Source: Coix lacryma-jobi var. lacryma-jobi
Taxonomy: Eukaryota > Streptophyta > Magnoliopsida > Poales > Poaceae
NCBI GenBank assembly: GCA_009763385.1
Contig: CM019823.1
Coordinates: 45,136,222 to 45,200,221 of the forward strand
Direction of reading: 5' to 3'
Length of the DNA: 64,000 nucleotides
Position numbers and translations under genes: made by a program. The notes beneath the pieces were generated by a model, which was not told where the DNA came from, ran no database searches, and saw only the letters and a list, made by a program, of their open reading frames with translations. This document shows positions 22,301-31,876 of this stretch, piece by piece (the first letter of the stretch is position 1; every line of letters starts with the position of its first letter).

Positions 22301-22551
22301 GCCGTGACTCGATCGATAGATCCGATCAAGTCAGAGTTGCCGAGGCGCCGCCCTCGGTAACGGGAAAGCACAGTCCTGTTCGGGGGCTCCGATCTTGATG
22401 TCGGGGCTCCAGCTGGCAGAAGTGCTTGGGGTGTCTCTATGCTCCCGATCGCCGGGCCATCTCCGGTGACCCACGAGAAGGACCCGACGGTGATTGCCAG
22501 GCCGGCCGGGAGATCCATAGAAGCCGGAAAAGAAACCGCCTGAGTCGTCAT
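19360..22551 (-). CDS. Gag and protease, young Tat element
   Basis: The first ATG after the primer site is at 22551 (MTTQAVSFPASM), giving about 1063 codons. A long Pro/Arg-rich, charged N-terminal part precedes the gag capsid block (FKIHDLRSYDGKADPRQW, SQWLLSLPSDSI, DYIRRFSDARI). An Arg/Asp-rich region and a zinc-finger-like CPAHPGVGHTMEEC follow. The aspartic protease is near the end with the Tat-type active site LIDGGSALDII. The frame ends at a TAG that is in frame with RT, so it is either a nonsense mutation or a readthrough site. Confidence 0.88.
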   Translation of the reverse strand: MTTQAVSFPASMDLPAGLAITVGSFSWVTGDGPAIGSIETPQALLPAGAPTSRSEPPNRTVLSRYRGRRLGNSDLIGSIDRVTAGTAETPVLAHSIGDRSPERDEGEWLQPRRPARAKRHAQLRTGLAITSTPTGRSVTFNPPREPDPSRVKRSFFAPTLPRGLDNAASSYEKKTTGLLQDETKGRCTPEEQPLKSKPSGATACMAIVTSLTTTAPASSAGSTRSSSTGRTPDYPPGFGPLPRYGGSIFAVSHDEPPVDGESDEAKTQRMARNADRAARRAAEATTAAGNRPQRNLNDAFDMCGNHQVHRTPQANLAMAMNLVENLPATPQLEQLGAYLKASLVQVQDQVAGPSGAAPTGSRRSFRGPDSHPESSSNQDQRDNRDRRQDRRPDQHARSNPGAEPRDLREHINERADLRNHIEGSKDTRLRQEMERRNRWDREHGLLDQTLTGPRQFTKRLRSVIWPKGFKIHDLRSYDGKADPRQWIMLYETAVRAAGGGGDVMANYLPVVLNQAASQWLLSLPSDSIDSWYDLKKAFISNFKATCQQPASKYDLERVRDRPGELLRDYIRRFSDARIRVANVTDDESISAFIRGLHHHEGLRNKLLRKEPRTVEDLLNIAQSWARAEEYNTQLADDRREPRSRHDDRQRNDYRSDRHDEPRNDRRERFRDNRRPNRRYDGRDDRRRQSNPGQAPGNEVNNTKTGGKRNYDSAYSKILKQDCPAHPGVGHTMEECRGFKAIFRNSSKKQRSDAEDGPSSRREGKDHQENHEGDQEPGRNPKHGGFREAEKSVRTIFGGKPILADKRVRKLVERAVYSVDRMDERISDPSYLPWSHQEISFSRADQWARVPEPGRFPLVVDPTIDGVRFEKVLIDGGSALDIIFKHALPELGINIGDLEPYDAPFLGILPSQASQPLGQITLPVQFGTKERHRICYINFIVADFEGSYHALLGRPALTKFMAIPHYTYLLLKMPSENGVLSIRGSISTAYECEKESFATAQAHDLSIRMEETRVDAVKVSPEEQSIPIKEAKRAATRSKDFKEVELVEGDCSKTARIGLDLDPK

Positions 22552-22569
22552 GACGTCCGCACACACACT

Positions 22570-22586
22570 CCCCACGGTGGGCGCCA
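22570..22586 (-). other. Primer binding site, young Tat element
   Basis: Minus strand TGGCGCCCACCGTGGGG starts two bases inside the 5' LTR. TGGCGCC-type primer sites are common in Tat and Athila elements; the tRNA is not assigned here. Confidence 0.8.
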
Positions 22587-22588
22587 GC

Positions 22589-23094
22589 TGTCGACGAAAT
22601 ATGGTCGATAGCCCACCTAGGGGTATGCCCAAGGTGGTAGATTAGCGGGGAAGGCGTGTGGAACGGCGATCCAGGCGTGACACAAAGACGAAACTAGATG
22701 AACACGAGAGTTTATCCAGGTTCGGGCCGCCGAGTCTAGCGTAATACCCTACGTCCTGTGTCGATCTGTCTATTCTGTATCTTGATGAACGTGTTTTTGA
22801 GAGGGGGTCCCTGCTCACCTTATATAGTCACGGTGAGTAGGGTTACAGATTCTAGTAGATCAGGTCTCTTGATAGAACAAGGAAACCTAGTCGATTACAA
22901 TCCCATGTCACGATGTATTTCCTAATCGACTATGATTCCTTGTCGGTGAAGACTTCCACGCCGTCAACCAACCACCTGGGTCGCCTGCCCGACCAGCTGG
23001 CCCTTGACGCCATGATCCTTCACATCTAGTTGGGCCGGTCTTCATAAAACAGCCCAAGTATTACTGTGAGGACACCTGGGTCCATATCCCCACA
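22589..23094 (-). repeat. 5' LTR of the young Tat element
   Basis: It matches 10222-10726 base for base apart from one extra A at 22883-22885. The minus-strand TATATAAGG at about 22819-22827 is the likely promoter for the element RNA. Confidence 0.95.
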
Positions 23095-26000
23095 CTAAGG
23101 ATTTTTCAAACATTTAAAACATATCTCTGATCAAAATCCTTTTCTCAAGATTCATTCTTTACTACGGTGCAGGTCAGTGGATTGAGGCTCCATATCCGAG
23201 GAAACACGGCGATTCGAATCGATTATACCCAGCTGGGGATTCAGTACCACACGATATATGTAGAATTTAATCTTGCATATATCAACCATCACTATAGATC
23301 CTCCTATACAAGAACGGGTCCAGCGTCACCCGAGAGTACAGTACACCTCGAACCCGACTATCTCATAGCCCCGAGGGTACACGCTACTCCCGCCATCTCT
23401 CCACTCCCAGTACGCGGTTATCCGTTCTCAGTATTGGAATAGCTATAGACTAGGCTTACCATTGTATGTGGGCTGTATTCAAAAGTCTCAATCTAGCAGG
23501 CCAACAACGGTAAGGTCCTATGTAGAATAGCGTTACATCAAGACTCCTCTCTTGATGTAAGCTACCATAGAGATTATACCAACATCAAAAATATAACCAC
23601 ATTGTCGGGAAGTGTGAGAAAACAAGTCTAAGCATTTCTACTGTTTGTGTAAAACAGGGATCAGGGTTTGGTATAACAACAAGGTAAATCATGCATCAAC
23701 AGGTTTAAAACATTTATTTGATAAACAGCTAATGCATCAGGTTATAAAGAAAAGTGTAATTGCGAAATCCAAGGGATTGGTTTAAATGCACCGGGGCTTG
23801 CCTTGAGAAACAGCGAAGTCCGGCAACTCAGACGAGACGGGAAGATCTACACCCTCAGAAGAAATCCACTGAGAAGCAAGCTCTTCCGGAACGGAGTCTA
23901 CACGAATAAATGCATATGCATGATCAATGAGATGCTTTGACATGAACATGGTAAAGATGGAAATTTTCCAAGCTATAAACAGTTACTTGAGTACAACTTT
24001 CCTTCATGAAAAGGAAAGAAACTAACTTGATTAATAAATCTTTAAAACTACTAAGCATCTCTTATCATTATCATAAAGCAAGACTACATAATTAATAAAT
24101 GACATAGAACTATGAACATATAGAAAACCTTAACCAGGGAGCATTTCATGCTAGATTCCCATTGGTTGTCAAACAAATCCAAAATCACAAAAACCTAAAT
24201 GATTATTCTTTTCTATTTATTTTTATAAGCCTATAAATAGCTTTTACTTATAAAACAATTATATTAATTCAAACAGAGATGAAATTAAACATAAAGGTAG
24301 ACATGACCAAAATAAACTTGTATTTCAAATTTCATGATTTTTGGACAAACACAGAAAATTACAAAAATCATCAAAGTTGCATTTATTAATTAAATCATGG
24401 ATTTAAATGACCATATCAAAAATACTCTAAACACAAGTTTCATAATTTTTATATTAGCACAGACACATTAAGATCATCCATGTCAAATTTCATAATTTAC
24501 AGAGCTATAGAAAAATTATAGCAAAAATAACAAAACAAGCTATTGCTCACTTAAACAGAAAAAGAAAAACATCAAACTAGCCCAACTGGGCTTGCGGCCC
24601 AGCCCAGCGCGACCTGGCGCAAGCGAAAAGCCGGCCCAGTCTGCTTCCGCCCGCACGCGCTGCACACTTTGCAGAAAAGCCCTTTGGCTTTGAGGAAACT
24701 AACCCGCAGTCCAGCGCACTATTCACATGAGTCTATGACTTTGCAACTAACACCCTGGGAAAACTCGACTTTACAACTGAGAGGTCCACGACCATGGCCG
24801 ACGCGCACGGCGGCGCACAGAGCGGCGGCGCTCCTTACGCCGGCCAACTCCGGCCGTAAGAGACTAAACTAAGGCGAGCATCAGCACCGACAAGCCAAAC
24901 GCGGCCGAAAGAGCCCCTAAACCCTAACTCTACTGCTCCGGCGAGGTCTGGCCACGCACGGCGGCGAACCGAACCGTGGCGGAACTGTTCCGGCGAACTC
25001 AGGCCGATAGCAGTAGAACGGAGGGGCTAGGAAGATCCAGTAGCTCACCCTGAAGACGATGGTGCGGATGGTTTGGATGGAGCAAGCTCGGAAGATAGAC
25101 GACCACAGTGCAGCGACGATCGGCGGAGAACTCCGGTGAAGATGGCGCTGTTCCGACGAGACCTGGGCATTAGATATGGAATCATCAAGCCGATGAGTTC
25201 ACAGGGATCACGGTGAAGCAATAACACAAGAGAAAGTGGTCGAACAGATGCTCGGTTGAGCTGACCACTGCAGACCCGAGCTCGGCGGCGATTTCAAGAC
25301 CGGCGGAGAGGATTCCGGCGAGTGCGAGCTCTCTGAGGTGTTAGAGATGAAGAGGTAAAGTCCGGGAGGTGCGCAAGGTAACAAGGTACTTATAGGTACG
25401 GTGAATTGGGATGAGATCAAGCAGAGACGGTCAATTTTGGATTGGGATCAAGATGGTGCCCGTCGGTGCACCGGTGGCAAACGGCGACGGCGAGCGCAGG
25501 AGAAGGTGCCACGACGCGAGAGAGCTGGCCAGAAGGTGCGCAACCTCGCCACGGTCACGGTCGTGTGCGGATTCGGGAGAGATCGGCGTCCACGCGTGCG
25601 CTCGGGTGATCAACAGATCACTCCCTCTCCCTGCCGCCATGAACAGGGACAAGAACATATCCTCTCCCTTTCCCTTTCTACCCTTCTCTAATTTAAAATT
25701 ACTTTAAAATTTTGAATAGAAGTTGAAAATATTCCAAAATATCAAATGCTCAGAATTTCAAACTGAACATCTTTTATTTTTGCAACACACCCAAATTTGA
25801 CTTGCATTTTGAATTTGAGTTGAATTTGCAAAAAGGGATAAGAAGGACAAAATAGAACTTTCACAAATACTTTTGATTTTGCATGAACACTTGAAAAACT
25901 TTACACATCAAAGTTGTTCCTTAACAGAAATAGAACAACTTTGCTTTTTGAAACATACCCAAATTCTTTTTAGATTTTAATTTATAGAAAAGGGAACAAA

Positions 26001-26354
26001 ATAGGATTTTGGGATTATTTAAACTATTAAAATGAATTTCAACCAAAATCTGCTCTATACCCCATTGATGACTTGAATCAAAGTCCAAATACACCCTTGA
26101 GATATAAAACAAAGTTTGATCCAAAATTCACTGCCATATAAGAAATTACCTTAATATCCTTATACACAAACAAACACTAACTAATATTATGAAAGCATAA
26201 AGTAGAGATCAACTTAAACACTCTTTATCAACTAAGCATAACATCAAATGATAAACTTGTTTTAGTGAATGCAATACCAGGTTATCACTCAAATGAAATG
26301 CCAATGCATATGATGACATGTCAGGTTTTAGTTGCTTAACACAGGAGTGTTACA
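23095..26354 (-). repeat. 5' LTR of the Tekay-like element, right part
   Basis: The LTR resumes after the nested element, with the ctaag target repeat at its start, and ends at 26354 with the same terminus as 3745. A minus-strand CTATAAGT at 25388-25395 is the probable TATA box of the intact element, in the same GC-rich context as at 2789. Confidence 0.92.
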
Positions 26355-26660
26355 GCTATTTGCGCGCGTGGTGTCGAGTTGCCATCGCGAAAAAGCTTCC
26401 CTCCGCGACAAACTTCCCGCCGCGCTGTAGATCGATACCTCGTCTTCCCGTCCGCGAGTAGATGGAGCACGTCGAGTCTTTGTGTTTGGCGCGTGAGGCG
26501 AGCACGGCGATATTCGTCTTCGTCCGCGCAGAGGTCGGAGGAATACGTCGCCGGAGGTTGGAGGAATACGCGCCGCCGCCTTTGTTTCCTCGTCGTGGCC
26601 GGCAAAACTGCTGCTGCAACCTGCTACTTGCCGGCCAAAAAGCTGGATTCAATTCAAATA
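26355..26660. other. GC-rich flank of the Tekay insertion, no gene recognised
   Basis: About 300 bp of CG-rich, exon-like sequence lie between the retrotransposon and a MITE. A plus-strand frame at 26462-26680 is open for about 72 codons but shows no recognisable domain. It could be part of a host exon cut off by the insertion; this is a guess. Confidence 0.4.
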
Positions 26661-26751
26661 CTCCCTCCGTCCCTAAATAAGTGTCTCTAGAAATTCGTGT
26701 TTTCCTCACAGACACGCTTTCCGAACGACACTAGAAAAAGGACGGAGGGAG
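26661..26751. mobile_element. Stowaway-type MITE (91 bp)
   Basis: Terminal inverted repeats ctccctccgtcc and ggacggagggag are the grass Stowaway (Tc1/mariner) signature, and both sides carry the TA target repeat (26659-26660 and 26752-26753). At 91 bp it is near the lower size limit for the family. Confidence 0.92.
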
Positions 26752-26753
26752 TA

Positions 26754-27011
26754 TAAACGAAGGACGTGCATGTTGTACGTACTGCTACTTGATTTGACAC
26801 CTCCATGATACGATTAAAAAAATAAGAAGGCTTCCAGGCCTACGGCAAGAGCGGCGGCGGTGTACGGCTTCACGGCGTACGCCGTACGGCTTGACGGAGA
26901 AGGAAAGTCGCGGCGCAAGAAGAAAATTTGTTCTCAAATTTTTTAAAGTTTACCAAGTTAGAATGACAACTTATTGGAGAGACTTTTTTTCACTTGCCAA
27001 ACATATTAGTA
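26754..27011. other. Intergenic sequence with gtacgg repeats
   Basis: No gene is seen. At about 26865-26900 a cluster of gtacggctt, ggcgtacgcc and gtacggctt forms short direct and inverted repeats. Confidence 0.4.
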
Positions 27012-27448
27012 AGAGCAGCTCTAACAGTTTGCTAAAACTCACTTGACAAATCTATAGTTTTGTTAAGTCCCAAAACCAAATGCCAAGTGAAAAAATAGGT
27101 CTTCTCTAACAGTTTGCTATTTGGGCTTGACAAAAGAACTTGGCATCTTAGAATTTTTGCCAAAATCATAAAAATTGATCCTCCAACAAGTTGGCAAAAC
27201 TAGTTGACAAATTAGGATACACGTGATGCTAAGCGATGGAGGACTTGACATATTTGACAAGTGAAGGGGGAATTTTGCCAAGCTTGCCAAATTGCCAAGT
27301 ACTTTTGCCAAGTTGTTGGAGGAGGTTTTTTTTATGGTTTTGGCAAATATCCTAGGATGCCAAGTGGTTTTGTCAAACTGTTGGAGTTACTCACTTGCCA
27401 AATCATAAGATTTGACAAGTGATTTTTGTCAAACTCTTGGAGATGCTT
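27012..27448. repeat. MITE-like foldback with nested inverted ends (~437 bp)
   Basis: The left end (agagcagctctaacagtttg) matches the inverted right end (agcatctccaagagtttgac) at about 80% over roughly 42 bp. A second copy of the end motif sits inside on each side (ctctaacagtttgc near 27105 and gtcaaactgttggagt near 27372), giving a nested structure. 'gagcatctccaacag'-like ends are common in grass MITEs; the superfamily is not assigned and no clear target repeat is visible. Confidence 0.65.
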
Positions 27449-27892
27449 TACAACATGTGAGAACTTAATTGCTGCAAATCCTGGATGTACCCAATTTAAT
27501 TCTGCCTTCCCGGGCGCCCTCGTGGGCTCCGCGGCCGCGCTTCCACCTCGTCCTTATCTTATCCTCAACTCGAGGATCGGCACGGGACAGTGGATTTGCC
27601 GTGGCAACTAACCACATGATAATTGATATGCTAGCCAAATAACATGTGCCCCTTTAGACAAATAACATCTGATGACGACCAAGATTTCGCCATTAGGCTT
27701 TCAACGGAAATAAATAAAGAGCAACGCTGAACATGAAAAGCAAAGATTATTACGGGAACTAGTAGAAGTACTATAGTTATCTCACTATTGTTTTTCTATA
27801 ACCATAACTAACCCTAACTAACCACCATCCCTGTGATTTGATTGATGAGAACGAAATTAAAAAGACGACGTCGTAGGATCTGGTCGATCGGG
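27449..27892. other. Downstream region of the ubiquitin-like gene
   Basis: This is mixed AT-rich sequence with a GC-rich patch at 27490-27600 that is open for 61 codons but has no recognisable domain. The part nearest 27892 would be the 3' UTR of the minus-strand gene. Confidence 0.4.
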
Positions 27893-28620
27893 TCACTTTT
27901 CTTCGCCGGCGAGCTTCTGGGGTGCGGCGATGATCTTCTCCTTAGCCTTGCTGACCTTCCCCCGCATCTCACTATCGACCTGGAAGGCAAACTCCATGTT
28001 CATATACAGATGGATCTGCGAGCCCTTTTTCACGCCGTAGTCCGCTGCAGTCGCGTCGAGGTTATCCATCGGCGTCTCCGCGTCGTCCACGCGGTCGTCT
28101 CTGATGAGCGTGAACCGCTGCATGGCCACCGGGTAGCGGCGCCTCCGCTGCACGTTTTCCATGAGGCTGGCCACCGTGTCCTCGGCCAACACCATCAGCA
28201 GCATCCGATCCCCCTCCTGCCTCCGTCCATCCTGATGTGGTCCGTCAGGATGACGTACATCTTCTCCTGGCCAGGGTAGTCCAGCCTAAACAGGGATGGG
28301 TCGGGGGTGTCCTCCTGGTAGACGGGGAACCCCAGGTCCAGGAGCGTCTTCCTGCGGAGCCTGTCCCGGCCCAGCACGCTCACGTTTACAGTGTTGGAGT
28401 GGTCCGGGGAGCTCAGTTCCACCAGCTTGTGCTCCGCCAGCGTCCCGGGGGTGTCGTGGTAGAAGCATTTGGTACCCAACTGGATCCTCTGCATGACGGG
28501 TGGGACGCCCATCACGTCCTCTATCTGCGCCATCACGCTGTACACCGTATCGTCCGAGTCCACCTTGAGCATTTTCGTCAGCTCTGGCACGTCGGCCCTC
28601 ACAAACAGTTCCGTCTTCAT
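27893..28620 (-). CDS. Tandem ubiquitin-like domain protein (one frame change)
   Basis: The ATG at 28620 begins MKTELFVRADVPELTKML. Residues about 1-72 align with a ubiquitin fold (VPPVMQRIQLGTKCF corresponds to the IPPDQQRLIF region of ubiquitin, then TLAEHKLVELSS). A second ubiquitin-like unit starts near KMYVILTD and continues in a shifted frame from 28204 (YPVAMQRFTLIRDDRV, then YGVKKGSQIHLYM), ending at 27893 after a Lys-rich tail. The switch falls in the C run at 28210-28214 and looks like one missing base, so the gene may be intact. There is no C-terminal Gly-Gly, so it is unlikely to be conjugated and may act as a binding module. Grass genomes have families of such proteins. It has a nearby TATA box and no introns, and is the only clear host gene here. 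Confidence 0.75.
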
Positions 28621-28768
28621 CTCGTCGTCAACTCAAGACGAGTTGGTCGAGTATGTGAGATGTCGACGAGATTGGTGGTTCGCCGATCTCTCCTCTAATC
28701 TAATCGCTACACACGATTTTTCTCCAAGGTTTGTTTATTTGTCCGTCGATGGGGTCTGTCCGGTGGAT

Positions 28769-28783
28769 ATTTATAGATGGGCC
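28769..28783 (-). promoter_or_regulatory. TATA box and GGCCCA element of the ubiquitin-like gene
   Basis: Minus strand CTATAAATA lies at 28769-28777, about 150 bp upstream of the ATG. Directly upstream, GGCCCA on the minus strand is the plant site II type motif. A start site near 28740 would give a leader of about 120 bases. Confidence 0.6.
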
Positions 28784-29051
28784 ATAGGGGTTGTTTAGGT
28801 TCGAGTCCGTTCCTCGCCCAACTCCGTTCCAAGCCTGCAAGGCCGAGTCCGACTACCACCTGATTAATTATGTCTCCATCCTTTTCCCTTCGAAACCTCT
28901 TTTGCAAACGATAATTATACAGATATATGCTCCTTTTTATTTTCGAACTTAATAAGTTTTTTTTATTTCTTCCATTATATTTTTTCGCGCTCAATGAATT
29001 TGTACATATTTTTTTTTATGATGAAACCCAAATAATTTTGACTTAATACAC
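28784..29051. other. Intergenic upstream region
   Basis: AT-rich sequence upstream of the ubiquitin-like gene. No gene or repeat structure is recognised. Confidence 0.4.
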
Positions 29052-29054
29052 TTG

Positions 29055-29565
29055 GGGCCTGTTTGGTTCGCGGACGAGCTTAGCCTGGCTCGCATAGAAG
29101 GAGCCTGGTTCTGGGTAGCCAGGCCCAATACATACAAGAACGTGGTGTTTGGTTGTCTGTATGCACGAGACAGGTTGAGCTGAGAAGCTGTTTGGTTGCT
29201 CGTATTAGAACGAGTTGCATGAGATAAAAATATATAAATAATCATCGTCATGACATTTAGTACGGACAACTATTATCGTATAACACTTAGTTTACCTTAA
29301 TTCTCCTTAATATACTTCGAAATATATTAATATCATTTAATATATGCTAATAATATATTAATAACGTCATTAGATGACTAATTATCTGCACCACGCGAGC
29401 CTGGCCCGGCAGAAACGGCCGATTTCTGCGTTCCTCCAGAGCCAGGCTGCGGAAGGAATCTTGCACGAGCAAAGCCTGGCCAGACAGATACGCGAACCAA
29501 ACAAACGCCTGTTCTCGCATCTATGGAGCCTGGCTAAGGGGTAGTGCAGCCAACCAATCGCACCC
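29055..29565. mobile_element. MITE with gggcctgtttggtt ends (Tourist-like, 511 bp)
   Basis: The left end gggcctgtttggttcgcg, followed by cttagcctggctc, pairs with the inverted right end gggtgcgattggttggct, followed by ccttagccaggctcc. The match is patchy but extends about 55 bp. The 3-bp ttg on both sides (29052-29054 and 29566-29568) fits a 3-bp target repeat. Such ends are common in grass PIF/Harbinger (Tourist) MITEs, but ttg instead of taa/tta leaves the superfamily uncertain. No coding capacity. Confidence 0.65.
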
Positions 29566-30880
29566 TTGGTTCTATTCAAGTACGGAGTACTTACTCTATC
29601 TCTATTTTTTTATGAATTTCTACATATTTTTTTATGCAACCCAAATTATACGTATGTCCTGATGTGTTATGTGTGGCTTGTCTTTTCTATTTGTCAGTCT
29701 CTAGGTAGACATAACAAGTACCTGATTTTAGTCTAGTCGATATCTAATTCATTACTCATGTGATGGTTGATAATTTATTACACCTCTATTTATTATAGTC
29801 CTTGATATTTAACATAGACAAGGTTGGTCTAATTAAACCAAACAACTTTAGGTGACTATACAATAATACATTCTGTTATGATGCACGACACACTTGCCAC
29901 TTGCCACCGGCATGTTCGAGCGATGGGAGCATAAAGAGCATGGTTGAATCATCTTTAGAGGAATTAGCCTTCGGTCTTCATGCTTCAACCTATCAGCGAG
30001 GGCTCATGGTTTATAGGTCCATTGAGTAGGACCTTCCCCATCTGATGAGGATTGCAGACAGATGAACGTTCTTCTTTGTCAATCTTTCTTGATTTTCGTT
30101 GGTTCTTGGTTGATAAGAGGTTGCTTATTGGAGTTACAAACTGGAGTTCCTTGTAAGATGGTCTTTGTTGTCTTATAGTGGCGCAGTGGAGATTTGTTCA
30201 TCCACCGATTGCTGCTCTTGTTTTATGGCACTCGTCTTCTTCCTCTTTAATCCATAAAGTTCTTTAATCCATAACGAATGAAATGTGCCTTGCTTGTGTG
30301 AATGTGTTGCTTCATCTCTGACTTACCCAAATTGATTTAAGAGTTTTTCTATAGGGGTTAGTCAAAAAATAACCAATATCTACTAAAGCATACTATTAGT
30401 TCAAAATTAAACTAGACACCATGCCTACTTTAATCTTAGAAAGCATTTTAACCTAAGCACCACATTTAATTTAAAATACATTCAAAAGTAAGATCAGCAC
30501 CCCTAAACTAAGCATCATGTTTAATTTTAAAGATGTATGAATTTACTCCGAACCTTAAGCATACTAAAGCAAACAAAGGGTAGCACACATGAAAGCATAA
30601 AAGAGATTTACTCAAATAGAGATGAAAAGGCATTATTCTTATTTAGAAAATTGAGCATGACTTAAGGGTAGAGACAACCAAGATGAATTAACAACATGGG
30701 AAGATATCTTTTTAGAGAAGGTCTGTCTCTCAACTTAAATTTTGCAAAGTTATGTTTGGATGATAGAAGTCTCATATGTGAATGTAATTCAATGTTGCAT
30801 GATGATTGGTTAGACATACTTGGTGTTGTCATCCTTCGTTCTTCTTGCTTTATACCTGGAATGGTTAGTGACAAAAATAC
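29566..30880. other. Intergenic sequence, no gene recognised
   Basis: About 1.3 kb of AT-rich sequence with only short open frames (60-70 codons) and no motifs I can name. It may contain old, unrecognisable repeats. Confidence 0.4.
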
Positions 30881-31232
30881 TGTTGCACCCCGATTTTAAG
30901 AACAAAATCGAGGGCACAATATATATATGCCAGAATCAATTTTCATACATATATCGACATTATAATAGTATAAAAAACAATATTTTATTAATATATCGAA
31001 AATTATTATAGAAATGACCCTTGGGTCCAAAAGAAAAGTACATACTCTCATAACTAACTCTAATGAAGACTCGCGGAAACTGGACCCCATCTCTACAGGA
31101 ACGTCGACCGGGGTAACACTAGCCTAGTATAACTTGTCTGGGTCGAAGCCACCGTCTTCTGGATAGTCCTGCTCCTCGTCGTAGTCTCCAGCGTATGGGT
31201 GGGGTAGCAGGCGGAGAAAGAGGAAGGGTGAG
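30881..31232. repeat. LTR-like fragment interrupted by the SIRE element
   Basis: The stretch starts tgttgcaccccgatttt, a TG-start typical of long gypsy LTRs, and contains the 5-bp-spaced inverted phrase cgatttt/aaaatcg. It stops abruptly at the SIRE 5' LTR (31233). The rest would lie beyond the nested stack, outside the window. Family not assigned. Confidence 0.45.
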
Positions 31233-31876
31233 TGTGAGCATCTAGGCCCCTAGTGGGTTCGGTGATTGGATGACAACGGTAAATTACTATGACTAACGTG
31301 TTTTGCAGAAACAGTTGAGTTAGGTCACAGTAATGATGATCGATTGGGCACAATGGTATTTATGTCCCCTTATTGATGGAATTCGTTCGGTTTTCAAAGG
31401 ATGGACGACGAAGACGGTGATAGGCTAGTTCTAAGTGTCATATGGTGTTGGAGGACACTTAGAGTAGCATAGGTCTTTGTTTCTATCTTTGGTCGTACTA
31501 TTAAGAGAGTTTGAATGGGTAGCTTGACCTAGGTGAGACTTTTGAGTTAGGTGTGGTGCACACTTGTTAACCAAAGCCCTAGGTAGCTTAGAAAGGTCCC
31601 TAAGATCACTAGGAATAAAGTTCGTGAAGGGAGCATCACAAACCGAAGTCGTTTTGGACTTCAAATAGTGACCAGACGCTAGTTGCCCATTTGATCGGAC
31701 GCTGGGTCCTGTGTCCGGTCAGTGGGGCTTGCTGGCGTGTGCTTTTGATTGCGATCGGACGCTACGTCAGTATAGTGATCAGACGCACAAGGGTGAGTTT
31801 GATCCAACTCGGAGAGGTTCCAGAGAGGAAAAATCGTGATCGGACGCGTCCGATCAAAGGCGATCGGACACATGGA
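31233..31876 (+). repeat. 5' LTR of the SIRE element (truncated at its 3' side)
   Basis: It matches 53968-54613 of the 3' LTR, including the cluster of gatcggacgc motifs, then breaks at the phrase acatggaag. The promoter region with TATAAATA present in the 3' LTR is missing here. Confidence 0.9.

Larger units (their letters stand above)
10222..23094 (-). mobile_element. Young Tat-type Ty3/gypsy element (Grande-like layout) with antisense gene and tandem array
   Basis: It is flanked by perfect ctaag target-site repeats (10217-10221 and 23095-23099). The LTRs of 505 and 506 bp are identical by eye apart from one A in an A run (10516 versus 22883). On the minus strand the order is 5' LTR, primer site, gag-protease, RT-RNase H, a second archaeal-type RNase H, integrase, a long spacer with an antisense gene and tandem repeats, polypurine tract, 3' LTR. 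The dual RNase H and antisense gene are typical of the Tat clade; the spacer repeats and antisense gene recall maize Grande. LTR identity implies a very recent insertion. Confidence 0.92.
1..26354 (-). mobile_element. Tekay-like chromovirus (Ty3/gypsy), split by a nested element at 10222-23094
   Basis: Read on the minus strand the order is 5' LTR (9587-10221 plus 23095-26354), primer binding site, extra leader ORF, gag, protease, RT, RNase H, integrase with a chromodomain-like end, polypurine tract, 3' LTR (1-3745). The LTR starts TGTAACACTCC and ends TCTGCCACA. The left LTR lacks about 99 bases because the window starts inside it, so an intact LTR is about 3.84 kb and the internal part 5.84 kb. 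Long LTRs, an initiator-tRNA-Met primer site and a chromodomain point to the Tekay clade. The two LTRs differ at several percent of sites by eye, so the insertion is clearly older than the element nested in it. The right target-site repeat would be gctat (26355-26359); the left copy lies outside the window. Confidence 0.9.

Noticed and set aside
27842..28698. Plus-strand frames of 109-153 codons over the ubiquitin-like gene
   Set aside because: They are mirror frames of the minus-strand gene, which has the domain match, start context and TATA box.
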